From Bryopsis sp. KO-2023 (lineage: Eukaryota; Chlorophyta; Ulvophyceae; Bryopsidales; Bryopsidaceae): 64,000 bases of DNA. Under the pieces are notes generated by a model. That model was not told where the DNA came from. It ran no database searches and saw nothing but the letters and a program-made list of their open reading frames with translations. How positions within the stretch are numbered: position 1 is the first letter of the stretch; each line of letters begins with the position of its first letter. Both the position numbers and the translations under genes were made by a program. Shown piece by piece: positions 48,387 through 60,700 of the stretch. The stretch spans positions 2,914,001 to 2,978,000 of the forward strand of contig BSYQ01000012.1 in the NCBI GenBank assembly GCA_030272585.1, given 5' to 3'.

Positions 48387-50404
48387 ACACTGTTTAAGGA
48401 AAGGGCCGACAACGCCCCTCCTCTCCCCTTGCCCTATTTTGTTCAATCTTTGTACTTGTCAACGTATTTCCGCTGAGAAAGTGTTTGGGGGGTTCCTTGT
48501 TTTGTAGAATACCATTCGCGATTTTCTTTACAAAATTGACTCGCAATATCGATGTTTTTCAGCTTGTTGGTGGTACTCCAATTCAATTGTCAACCCTTCG
48601 AGACGAAGTTCAAATTCAAAATAAGGAAATATGGCCACGTTCTCTCAATTCACACCTCGGCAACGAGCACCACAACGCACGAACACAACTCCGACCCGCA
48701 ACTCCGACTCAAAAGCGCTTCAGACTGACATAGAGCTACGTCTCCAAACGAAAATAAAAAATCGTTAGAAAAGTAGATTAAAAATCGATAAAGTTTTTTC
48801 GTGTTTTTTCTTTAATTTACTTGTAGCCGACTTGTTAAAAAGTCAACCTAAAAGCTTTCATACTCTAGGTCAGTATCTAATTCAACAACGTTGTGAACTT
48901 GAACAATTTTTTTTTTCTCAACCCATTAACAAATCAAATTCATTCTTCAATTATTTCAATTGGTTCCTCATTCCTCTGTTGCTGCCCAAGTGCCAGTAGT
49001 GTGCAGCTCAGAGGTCGAAAAGGGGGTGTAAAAACTTAAATAACTTGAACTGGAGTCTTGAGAATGGAGGATTAAAAAAAGGGAAAAATAGGAAACAATT
49101 GACAGGCTACTGTGGGTCCGATTGGGAAAAAACTGAAGATGACGAGTTCTGTGGTGTGAATGGGGACATGGATTTTTCTTGAATGTCTGGGAAGAGGAGT
49201 TCGGCAGTAATCAAATAAAATCAGATTGCCGTCTTGAGCCTTGAAGTGGGTAGAGATGTCCCTGTAAGAATAGTTTATAGAGTGAAATTGTGGTCTGGTG
49301 ATTATTTCGGTGAGTGTTTTTGTGTGGTTCTAAAGTGCATGAATTGAGATTGAACGAATTCATGGATTCGGCACAAACTGATAAAAAAAACCCACCCTTC
49401 TAGGCAACATAAGGCTGTGACATTGTAAGCTTTTTGGAATCTCAAACACCAATTGGACTTCGTGTATCAAACAACAAGGGATCGCAGCGACAGTTTAAGT
49501 TCCTCATCAATATATTCCAGGTCAACAGTGTGATATGTGAAACTCTGAATCACAAGTGATATTCACTGGCTGATTAAAAAAGAATTGAGACCAAGTCATT
49601 TGTGATGGCAGAATGGTTGTTAAGAAAATCATATCGAGTGGACAACATGGAAAACACTCAATAATGATCATGCCTTCCGGTTTTTGGTTTCACAGGAAAA
49701 GCGAGACTGAACATAACAACGCCACGTTTGCTCCAAGTACAGGTTGATTTTTTCCTTCGTTACTTTTTTCGGCCTTGCACAGGATTGTTAGCAGACACCA
49801 CTATGCTTACGAATTTTTTGAGATTACCCTGTGAATAGCTATACCTATAGGTAGAATAAATATACAATCAAGGTTCTATTCGAATATGATTTGGTTTCCT
49901 CCTCACTCCCAGCTGGTTCACTATTGTCTGCACATCTCACTCGAAACCTATAGCACTCACTCCACTTTCAGCAATTGCTGGTTTGCAAACCATCTCCAGT
50001 GCAAACACTACCCAGATTAATATCCTAGCCATTGCTTGTCAAGTTTTGCCAAGCGACGAATCACAAATTTTGTATGTTGCTTTCCTGTCTTGACAAGGTT
50101 CCTTAAGAGCAAGAAAGGCAAAGAATGAGCATGTGTCAAAGAAAGTTTGGGTAATTGATGTTTGTTTGTTTGCCTTGGTAAAACAATGCCTATCTTTTTT
50201 CTCAGGGCGTCGCACCTGGGAAATACCACATGCGCTGCTGCATTGATATTGGCGTGAATTAGTTACAGCAACTGTACAGTTTCTGTAACCAACACAAGAG
50301 TGGCTACAAAAGTGGTGTTCGGAACGACTTCAACACTTGCATTCAAAAGTTACAGAGTTCCAGTGCAAGTTTACAGTCTACAAATTTCTGAATTCAGTTC
50401 AACG
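48387..50404. other. Gene-free interval (2.0 kb)
   Basis: AT-rich spacer after the CCDC113 stop. No exon, RNA gene or mobile element could be supported on either strand. Confidence 0.55.
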
Positions 50405-52164
50405 ATGGCCTTTCCACCAGCGATATCCGTCGCAGAGAAAATGGCCTTGAAGCTGGCACGACATAGGGCGCGGAGACAGCGGGGTGGATGTCGACAACAG
50501 CAACTTGGCCCGAAGAGGAAAAACACGAAGGTGAGATATTTCTTGCGATGTTTTCTTCTGAAACAAAGACCCTCTTGCGACGGGGGAAAAAGGAGTAAAG
50601 ACGGGGTCGGAAAAAAGCTGGGAAGCACAGACGCGTGTGTTCAAGTTTTCCTGTTTTGTGTGTTTGAGGTACACACGACGGTCTTAGGCAAGCCGTGAGT
50701 GTGTACGTCTATTACCTTGGGCACAGTATATCCTACAATTTTGTATGGGAGGATAATGCCCTGTGCATTTGTGTGCTGTGTTGTGTTCTTATGTTCTTAT
50801 GTGCTTGTGTGTGTGAAGATTTATGGAAAATCGAGGGTGGCCCCCGTCAGAATAGAGCCTGCTGACACATACCTGGGGCAGAGCATCGACATTATGGAAG
50901 GCTTGCGGTACTCCAGGCCAGAAGTGGTCCACAACACAGAAATGGAGTGGGTGGAAACAGGTAAGTGAAAAACATTTTTTGTTTGTCTTCTTCTTATTAT
51001 TACACTGTTCGTTCCATTACCATTCTCCAAGGAATGAATTCGCCAGGGGTTTCGGGTGTTGAAAGGTTTCGGAATGCGCCACCCCCTGTGTAGCGCGTAA
51101 CACACTGGTCGTGGTGTGACAACGCAAATAGCGTTACGTGAATCAAATTTTCTCAATGGAAGTCCAATTCAAACAAACCCCATTTTCACAGCGGCATGAC
51201 CGACTAGTTCTACATTACACGTTTCCATGCGCAACTGTTGTGAGTCGCCGCTCGAGAAGCCACCAGCGCGATAGCGAAAGAAGCCACAGCCACGACAGCG
51301 ACAGAACGAGTTAGAGAAGGGCGTTGTTACAAGACTCGTGCTCACGAGTTTTTCAAGTTGTTCTGTCCCTCAAGGGGTCTCGGTGTCGCTGGCGTTTGCG
51401 TCAGTGGGATATGTGCTGTGTTTTCTGGCCGCGATTTTGGGTCGCGGTTTTTGTCGGGGCTGTCGTTCGCTCCGATGCTTTTGAAACACAGAAATAACAT
51501 TGATGTCAAATCATGATTATCATATTTAATGATTCTAATCAATACTATTACCTTTAAATTGTGTGTGTGTGTGTATGTGTGTGTGTTTTTCACAGAAACA
51601 CAACCAGGTCCACAGACACCACCACTCCACCAGCCGACACCAGTCCCATCACCCCCACCAGTCCCATCACCCCCACCAGTCCCATCGTCCCTACCAGTCC
51701 CATCGCCCATACCTGTTCCATCGCCCATACCTCTCCAACCCCCTTCATCATCTGCACAGCCAGCAGGGACTTCCAGTGCCCTGACTGAAGCGAACCTGGC
51801 GTTGCATACCGGTGAGTCAGAAACGCATTTTTTTTTGAGATTTTCTTATCGATATTCAATAACACACAGAAACAAATGACAAAACACTAAGGAACATGAG
51901 CTAGGATCAATATCTTTGGGATCCAACTGAATCCCTTTTCATGCATGCTCTTCTTGTGGGCCAAAAAATTGTCAGAAATTCATTTGTTCTGATTTTGTGC
52001 AAGGTACCAGCCCCAAACCTTCTGATGATAATGATGACGATGGCCGGACAGATACCGCCTCCTTGGATTCTGAATTAACGTTCAATCCATTGGAGGTGCG
52101 TGCAGAACGTTCCCGGAGACGCGCAAGACGTCTTCGTAAGAAGCTAAAACAAGCTGCTTCTTAA
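50405..52164 (+). CDS. Pro-rich protein of unknown function
   Basis: Four exons in consistent phase, 214 residues: 50405-50530, 50819-50960, 51596-51811, 52004-52164 (TAA). The N-terminus is basic (KLARHRARRQRGG, GPKRKNTK). The third exon is a Pro-rich low-complexity segment made of near-repeats of PVPSPPP/PVPSPIP. An acidic patch (SDDNDDDGRTD) precedes a strongly basic C-terminus (RSRRRARRLRKKLKQAAS), which could be a nuclear localisation or nucleic-acid-binding tail. There is no signal peptide, so the Pro block is unlikely to be a wall glycoprotein. I do not recognise the family. The splice sites are canonical and the phases fit, which supports a real gene, but no conserved domain confirms it. 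Confidence 0.7.
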
Positions 52165-54578
52165 CTTGAGATTTGAAGGAGCAAGTGTTTTTTTTTTCCC
52201 GGGTACGGGTTTCCGGTTTTTTTTTTACCTTGCTTTCTTCTTTGAACTTGATTTTTTTTGTAATGGTTTTTGTGTGAAGAAATTTGGATCACTGATTATG
52301 TTCTCCACCTGAACTCCTCATGAAACCCTGGAATATGGAAACATGGCAATGGATTGTGTGACTTCTAAACTGTATCAGTGTTTGGCGGTGAACTCACAGC
52401 TTATTGTTGCTGTTGGTGCATCAATACTGGTATCATACACAGGCTGTGTGTTCTCTGTTTCATCCACAGATGTGTATATAATATATATACTATATATGTA
52501 CCCATGTGGATATTTTTCTTCCTTTTTGGGACTCTACATGATCCCCTTTCATGTTTTTTTCTTTTTTCTCCGACTCTTTCATACCAATGGATGTTTGAGT
52601 GTTTTGTTTCTTTGCTTTTGTTCGGAGGGAATTGCAAGCCCACATCATCGTTGAAAGAAACGAACAAAGTAATTACATCAATCCATTTCATACCCATTTT
52701 CTTTTTAAACCTATGATTCCTTTTCTTGCCTTTTTGAAATTGGGTTCTTTTTCATTCGAGCCAAAGAAAAAGAGAAGAAAAGAACACCCATAAACCCTTT
52801 CGATTCGAAATCATTGACACTGGAATCCCCCACACATTGAAGCAAACAAAATCACTGAGTGGGACGCCAATTATACATCTCTTTTCTTTGCATTTCCCCT
52901 CGAAATTTCGAGTATTGAAACACCTCATAAAGAGAAAACTCACATTTACATTTAGCTACACAAACCTCGGATCAAGAACACCGCCAAAATTCACACACCA
53001 TTTCACGTGGCCCCTCTCAATTTTAGACCTGTCTTTTCGATTTTCCTAATAAAGCACATTTTCACTTGTACATATCTGAAAAAAAAGGAAAAAGCCTTCA
53101 GGGAGCCACAAAAACAAAAAAAAACACCCTCGACCTAGAAACGCTCTAAAACCAAACACCCCTTCCACATCCAAACTTTCCTTTCCCTAATCTCGCCTTG
53201 TTAATGGGGAGCACCCCCCCCCCCCCCCCCTCCCAAAGAAAACAACAACAAAAGATCAACTTCTGCAATCAGTCATTTTTCCGCATAAAAAACTTATCTA
53301 TTTTTTTTCTTTTTCAAAAGCTCCAATGCTTGATTCACCAAATTAAAACGCATCTACACTCATAAACCCCATTTTCGCTGCCTCCTTTTTTTACCCAATA
53401 AAAAAAAAGCAGGGCGAGATTCACCTTCCCTCAAATTTCCCCACAAATCAGTGGGGCGAAATATCAAAGGAAAAAAATCAGTTTATGCTCCAAAAAAAAC
53501 CAACCCCCCCCCCCCCCCCGAAAATACCATCCTTCCTTTCGACCTACTGATTAAATAACAACAAAAAGAAAGAAACAAGGTTTCTTGTGAGCCCCTTTCT
53601 TTTCTTTTTTTTTAATTTCATTTTTTTTTCAAATGTATTACATAGAGGGTGAAATCCCCATGTAGGCCGTTCACTGTCCAAATCAGTTATATGCGCCCAC
53701 CGCTCTAACAATAATTATCCAATGATTTATCTTTTTCTTAGTAATATTGAACAGACTTTGTTCAACTAGCAGGGGCTGAAATGCACATTTCCCAAAAACA
53801 TGCTCCTACCTTGCTTATAGGATGTTAAACCCATCCAGTAAAAGAAATCTTGCTAATACGGCTGTTTGGTCGGCCATTTTCCCCTGAAGGCTTGCATCCA
53901 TTCAAGTTTCTGTGGGTAAAAAGGAGCATTTCCGCTAGGAAAAAAATATCCCATTTTTTCAGTCGACACCCACTGGAACGAAATCAAACTATGATATAAA
54001 GTCAATATCCTTGATTACCCGTTCAATACATGTTTTTCAAACACAAATTTAACTGGTGCCCCCCCCCCAAAAAAAAAAAAGAAAAAAAAACTCCCTGTTT
54101 ATCAATTTCATCAGTGCTATTTTTTTCTTCCTTTTTCCTTCGAGATTTTTTTTTTCTTCCCCCTTTCTACTTTTCTTTTTTTCATTCCAAACAGAAGGAG
54201 CTGGTCATCTGTGGAAGTTTGTCAGACAAAAAACCCCCCAAAGAATGTAAACCCCATAAACTCAACCATTGCTGCAGTTATAAGGAACGGCCTTGCCCCC
54301 CCCCCCCCCCTATTTTCGCCTGAAAATTTTCTTTCCAGAAAACGTAACCCTCTGATTTTGAATTAGTCATCCATCCCTGCAATCCTAATTTAATTTTCGA
54401 CTTCACCCTTAACCCCCCCCTCCCTTTTTACAAAGACGCAAAATGACGGAAAAAAAATATGCACCTCACATCCACACATACGTTTCCCATAGGAAAAAAA
54501 CAACCCTCACTGAAACGAGAAACACCTCAAATATATATATATATATATATGGGTGGGTGGGTGGGTGTACGCATCATT
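52165..54578. other. Gene-free interval (2.4 kb), homopolymer-rich
   Basis: Contains many long C runs (about 53213-53232, 53503-53519, 54059-54067, 54297-54310), A runs, and a compound (AT)n(GGGT)n microsatellite at about 54532-54566. No coding or RNA gene was found. Confidence 0.6.
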
Positions 54579-56840
54579 TCAAAGGTCGAATCCTCTAACT
54601 TCCACATTTGAAGAGCATCTTTTCATTTTCCCTCCATTTATCATAGAATCTTTTGCTTGCAGAGTGGATAAGCCACCATTCGCCCTTACTGCACCCAATT
54701 TGGGGGAGGTTTCGAAAGTTGCACTGCTAGGTCTTGGGGGCATATTGTGCGAAGAAATCCGGTTGCTGCTGGAGGCCTTGGCATTATGCATACAATCTTG
54801 AAAGAAAAAGAAAGAAAAAAAACACAAAAACCTCAAATGACATAAAAACGAAAGGAGGATTTGTGTGTGAAATCGCAGGCACGGGAAAAACTGTTGATTT
54901 TTCCTCCCTTTAGAATGGTGAGCCAATATCACTCATTTCTCACAGTGCAGCCTGAATATAAAAAATTCAGGGGGAATATAATATAAAATATAAAATGAGA
55001 ACTGAAATATTTGCCCCGATTTTGACATCTTTAAGAAAATCTTCACAGTTCTGGCCAAAATCCTGGATTTTCTTAAAATTGGATTCTTTTAAATTTTTTT
55101 TCCCCCAGCACTCGTGGCCTGCGATTTCAACCGTCGATTACTTTAATTGATTTCATACCTTCTTTGTCCAGATTTCCGTTGTGGGGCGGATTTGCATGGG
55201 CAAGTTTTTCCAGCCGGTCTGTGAGTTGCTCCAGTTTGTCCAGCTGAGCCCTGGCACTGTGCTGCACCACCAAATTCAATTCCGAACAGAGCTGCTCCTT
55301 CACAGCCTCCGCTGTTTGGAGCTCTTCTTCGGTCGATGCCAGAAACCGGCGGGCAGCCCTATGTCTGGATGTGCAGAAATTGAAATAAATCAATAAGAAA
55401 AAAGTGGGTGGGCAAAGAAACAAAAATCATCCCGAAATGAGAAGGAAATATATTCGAGTAGAAATCAAGCAATAATGAAGGCTGTCCTTAAGGTATTTGC
55501 AGGGTTTATGAGTGGATTCCGAAGTACACACACTCAAAAAAGTGAACACTGGAGCCCTTTCTTTTCCCGAAAATTGTCCAATCCCACCCGTCTGACAATT
55601 ACCAAACGACTCCCCTGCGACTCCGTTCCAACTGTCTTTTCTTTTTTCTAAAGCCTTTCTGTTCCGTTCTGTATGTTTCAATTAATTAACAGTTTCTTTT
55701 TAATTTAATTAATTTTGTTTTTCCTCCGTCCATCGCTTTTTTTGATTTCTCACCTCGCCCTGGCTGCAACGACTTGTTCGTTTTGCACCTCGATTTTCTT
55801 TCTCAGCATTTCCAGTGCGGAGCGTTTTGGCCCGTCTGCCAACCTCAATTCTCGCTGCATGGTGTTCAACTCGTTTTCGACACCCTTGATTCTCGAGTAA
55901 TTCTGACGAATATATCTACCATTTTATTTTACACACAAAAAAAAATCACTGACGGTTCGCACAGTAACCCAGAAATTTTTTTCGGGGGAATTTCCACCAT
56001 TTATCATACTCGATGGCCATTATTTTTCTCTATAAAAGTATGTTTCTTTTCATTTTTCCGTCAACCTCGAACACTAGGCAGTTTGTTTTTTTTTGGGGGG
56101 GGGGGTGAGGGGGATAGGTAGAGATTAGCTCGTTTGTTTCCATTATGTCTTAGCTTTTTTCCTTCCCACTGTTTCGCAAATTATTTTCACAATAATAGTG
56201 ATAATGACTGTATTCCAGCCATGAAACGGCACTCACTCTCGCAGCTGCTGTTCTTTTTCAACGATTGTCTGAAAAAAAAATGGAAAAAAAAAATAGTCAG
56301 AAGCAAAAAACTGGCCCCACTGCATCATCAAACTCTTAAAAAAAAAAACTATTTTGGTTTTGTCCGATCATTTTCATTTTTTTTACTTTTTTAAGGGGAT
56401 GGTGGAGAAAGCTGACATATGATTCTTTGAAAGCTACCTCACTTTTCAAAATTTAAAACCAGACAATTTCAGAGTTTGAATTAAGAACATTTTTTTGATT
56501 TTTGATGGGAAATTTGATGGGGGAAACTTTCCCATCGAATTTTAAAACTTTTGCCACAAGCAAAAACCTTGAAAAGAAACTCCCTGTGTTTTCTTGAAGT
56601 TTTTTTAATTTTTAATCCAAAAAGAGTTACAATGAGAATAAAAAATGGTAGCACTGGCAAAGAAAGCCACTGCCTTCTTTTTCGTTTCTTTTCCATTTCT
56701 GTTTTTCGACCCACCTTTTCGCTTATTTTAGATTTAGCCAGGCTCTCTCCACCTTCGCGCCACGTCTGCTCGGCTCGAATTTCGCTGCAGTCAGACGCAC
56801 AGGGGGAGGAGGGCATCTCCAACGCACCTTCCGAACCCAT
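54579..56840 (-). CDS. Coiled-coil protein resembling RAB6-interacting golgin (GORAB)
   Basis: Five minus-strand exons, 239 residues: 56840-56715, 56268-56237 (32 nt), 55891-55754, 55364-55159, 54796-54579. A short polar N-terminus is followed by a coiled coil from about residue 40 to 165: TIVEKEQQLREIKGVENEL, then ALEMLRKKIEVQNEQVVAAR, FLASTEEELQTAEAVKEQL, and LDKLEQLTDRLEKL. The arrangement (KEQQLRE..., LR-KIE, E-A--KE-L---L, K--L--L) resembles the golgin family that binds RAB6 and SCYL1 at the trans-Golgi. The C-terminal 70 residues are Ser/Asn-rich and probably disordered. For exon 3 I used the acceptor at CTCGAG/AATCAAGG, because the upstream CAG acceptor breaks the frame. The family call is from pattern similarity; other coiled-coil families are possible. 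Confidence 0.65.
54923..54955. repeat. Dispersed repeat copy D (degenerate)
   Basis: Begins CCAATATCACTCATTTCTCA; shares the ATATCACTCATTT core with copies A and B but diverges afterwards. It lies in intron 4 of the GORAB-like gene. Confidence 0.5.
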
Positions 56841-57402
56841 ATTTACAACTCCCAACGCCGAAAATCAAGTTTTTTTGTTATTTCCCTTCCTGTCGTTTTC
56901 TGGGTCTTTTCTACAGATAGTCCAGAAACTCGAAACTCTCAACAGGGCCGGAAACCTTCACGCAAAATCGAACAAAAACCGCAGCGGTCGTTCGAATCTC
57001 GTATTAAACAGGTCGTTCGACGGAAGAGTTCCACTGTCTTCGTTGTGTATTCTGGGGGAAGCTCCGTTCGTTTTCCAAGACGTCACTCTCTGCCAGCACT
57101 TTCGCCGAGACACGTGGCACGCGTGGTGGGCGTTTTGAAAACTGACTGGAAAATTACGAGTTTATTGGTGTTGTGGGGTGTTTCGATCAACACCCACCCA
57201 CGAAAACTGGGCAAAACGCCGCTCTGAAAAATTTATGAGTGGGCGAGCGAGGGCGCGCGCTGCTGTCGCGACAGGCCGCCGCCGCCGCCCCGCACGTGTG
57301 CTTGACGTCTCAACGATTACTCAGTTTGACGGTTCTACACCCAAAGTTCACAGTCCGACATGCACGCTTCAACACTGCAAAGATATTCGACGGTGTACCC
57401 CC

Positions 57403-57662
57403 ATTACTCCGACCCCTGTTACTCCGACCCCTGTTACTCCGACTCAAAAAAAGGGGGGGGTTGGGTTTAGGGTTTAGGGTTTAGGGTTAGCGCGACCGGC
57501 GCGCGCCAAGCGAGTGGGCTAAACAAGCGCGGGGTAGACCGGCGCGAACCGGCGCGCGTCGAGCGACCGCGAGGTAGACCGGCGCGCGCCGACTGTCAGA
57601 CATGGGAGCTGTCTCGATGTCAGACATGGACGGAGTCGGAGTAACAGGGTCGGAGTAACAGG
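57403..57662. repeat. 260-bp GC-rich inverted-repeat block enclosing telomere-like repeats
   Basis: The left side has three head-to-tail copies of a 16-bp unit TTACTCCGACCCCTG (57403-about 57444). The right side (57632-57662) has the same sequence inverted (AGTCGGAGTAACAGGGTCGG...). Between them lie TTTAGGG repeats, a set of near-repeats of GTAGACCGGCGCG (about 57530-57590), and two copies of TGTCAGACATGG (about 57595 and 57618). It could be a non-autonomous mobile element or a repaired break. Confidence 0.8.
57465..57490. repeat. Interstitial telomere-like (TTTAGGG)n
   Basis: Three perfect TTTAGGG units plus a partial one, preceded by GGGTTGGG. It is the plant/green-algal telomere unit in the middle of a gene-bearing region. 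Confidence 0.9.
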
Positions 57663-57716
57663 CATAAACCTATTCGACGAACAAGGGCCAGGAAACACAA
57701 CGTTTTCGAAGTGGAA

Positions 57717-60700
57717 ATGCGGAGTCGGTGGACCCTGCGAGCACTGTCGGCGATACCGATGAAATCGTATGTGATATGGATAATCGTGATCTTCGCTTGC
57801 GGTGTGTTTGGGCTGACGAGCTGGTTGGGAAGGTAGGAGCACCTTTGCCCTTTTTCCTTGTTTTCTTCCCTCCCCCCCCCTTCCTTTCTTATTTTTTAAA
57901 ATATATCACAGGGAAAAGCGCGTTGTGGCTTGAAAGGAAAAAAAAAAAACTTGCAAGGAAACCATCAAAATCCGAAAAAAAGTTTGTTTTGGGTGCAACA
58001 GTTTGGGGTCTTTTTCTATTTTCCCTTCTTTGGATGCTGGCCCAACATTTAAAATTTTTGGCCCAACCTTCCAACGTTTTTCTGTTTTCTTTTGCAAAAT
58101 AATTATACTAAGCAAGATACAATATTTTTTATTTGAGGATAAAACGTATTGGAGCCGCCTTTAACTTTTTCCTTCCCAAATCCAGGGGAAGAGAGTTCAT
58201 CGCACTGATATTTTTTTGCTGAACAATTTTTTCCTTGCAAATTGCAGGCAAGATGCCCGGTTCATACACCATGAGAAAGAAAATTTTGGGCAGTTTGTCC
58301 AGGGCCCTGAGGTGATTTCTTTCCCCCTAATCAAAAGAGGTGATTTTCTGACTGACACAAAAAGATACACTCATTTTACTGATAACGAAATAAATATCCC
58401 TGTCACCTCATGTACCTCATCAGCCAAAAACAAAATTAATCAAAATAACCAAAGAAAACCTGGGACTAGGGAATTTAGTAGGCCTGTCGACAAAAATACA
58501 ATCGACACTCTCAAAATGGAAGTTGCTGTCCTTTTTTCCTACTTGATCCAATTCGATTCTCCTTTGTTTTTTTTCCCAGCATGAAGGCGATACCACTGCA
58601 ACATTTATAATATCTGCTGCTGAGTCTGACATCCAAGAGCCACCCATAGAAATGATCAGCAAAATCGAAAAGCAGTTTCCAGAGGCGATGGACCTGGATT
58701 TCAGATCTCCCGGAGTTTTGCTTTCAATGAGCATTGATGGAAATGGCAGAGTGGTGGGGAGGGCCGGAGACGCTGGCTCCCTACTGCGAGTTGAAGGGCT
58801 GCAGGTCAGTGAATTGAAGAGAAAAGGAAAAAAAAAAACAATTAGTCAGGTGATTTTGATCAGGTGTTGTGGGCACTTTTTGATTGAATTGATCGTGTTT
58901 TGTTTGGGGGGAAGTATGCACACAGGCATCGGAAGGAGAAATGTTGAGAATTTTTCGCCATTCTTTTTTTCTCTTCTTTTCAATGCGTTAGAAAAACACC
59001 TGATACCAAATTAATATTGATATTAAACCAGGGAATAAAATAAAATAAAATAAAATAAAATAAAATAAAATAAACGAACCGACCTTCTGAATCACCTTTC
59101 TAGGACGTCGTTAGGAGTAAAAGAATTGTTTTTTCCTTTTTTTTTCTCTTTTGGGGGGGGGGGTGTTAGGGAAATGTGATTGGGATGGCTGGATCTGGTC
59201 ATTCGATGGCATCGACCTCGGATGGATGCATTTATACATGGGGAAGAAATGATAGTGCTGGAGGTGGGGGTGGTGGAAGCGCCCCATTGCAAGATTCCGG
59301 TCAACTGGGTGCCCCCAGAGAAAATAAGCCAATGGATCGACCAGCCAAGGTGATTTCCAGCATCTTCATCCACCTTATTTCTGTTTTTTTTCCTTTTCTT
59401 GCCCCCCCCCCAAAAAACATGGACCTGATTTTGTCGCCAGAGGGGTGTAGCCCTATGTCACAGCATGTGTTTTACACAAAAATCGACAGGGCATTTTTCC
59501 GGAATGCAAAACAAAAAACAAAGAGTTTTTCAAGGGCTTTTTAATAACAGGAGAAAATCATATAAAAAATCGAAATTAAAGGGAAGGAATAAACAAGAAG
59601 AGGGCCATTGAAGGAAGAAAAAAAATTGTTCAGCTGTTGAATACAGGTCCCGAGGGGAGGAAAATGGTGTCGGTAGCAGCCGGCCGGTACCATTCTGTGG
59701 CTGCCAGCAATGAGGGCAAGGTGTACACTTGGGGATTGAATGATTTCGGGCAGCTGGGTAGAGAAGGTATCGATGAGCAAAACGTAAGAAATAATCGACA
59801 ATAAAACAGCAAATAAAACGGAAAAAATGAATAAAATGGAAAAGAAGTATTACACCGGTCAGTATTACTCATTTGCGTCGTGGACGAGCTACTTGAGGCA
59901 AAAAAAAAATGATAAAAATGAATAAATATAGAGAACAGTAAATTAATTGGTACGAAGCAAAGGAATACCGAACCTGCAAAAAGTCAAAAGGAGCAGCCTT
60001 CATTGTTTGTGAATCCGTAGTTTTTCTTCTGTTACTCTGAGGGCTTTGACCTGGCAGAATATGCAACTTCTGTATTCATAGTTTTTTGTTTGGTTTATGA
60101 TTCGTATTTGCCTGGGCTGCAGCTTTTCGACCAAAGGTTGAATCCTGTTCTGCACATTTTGCAGCAAAATTTGAACTTTGAAAGAAAAGGAAAATGTCCT
60201 GCAGGTGAAATGCGAGAAAGGAGCAGAATGCCGCTCGGCAGAATTGCTCGAAATTGACTGGGGGGAAATCCGCCCCACGCCGAAAATTATCCAAGTGAGG
60301 GCTGGAAGATACTTTACGGTGGCATTGTCAAGCGAAGGCCAGGTGGGTGGCCATCTGAATTCAGAATATGATCGATATGATTGGTTGTGGAGCAAAAAAA
60401 AAAAACAGATTGAAAGGACTGTTCTAACTTTGTTCCTTCATAGCAATAGCTCATTAATTGATAATGGAAACAGGCCCCAGTTGTACAGCCATAGCGACCT
60501 ACTCGAGCGTTTAAAGATTCCATATTTCAGATTCTTCATTGCACGACAAAAAAGGCCCTTGTCTTTGTTGCACTCCTTGCAAAAAAATAGCTTTGAACAA
60601 ACTGTACGATTTGGTTTTTTTGTTTGCATTGTGCTTTAGAAATATCCTTATCCGCATGGGCTTTTATCCATTCTGTGGTGAGGGAAAATGCAACACAAGT

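Larger units (their letters stand above)
56841..57716. other. Divergent intergenic interval with a GC-rich block
   Basis: Between the start codons of the GORAB-like gene (minus) and the RCC1-like gene (plus). The second half (57240-57662) is far more GC-rich than anything else in the window and includes the inverted-repeat block described separately. Confidence 0.6.
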
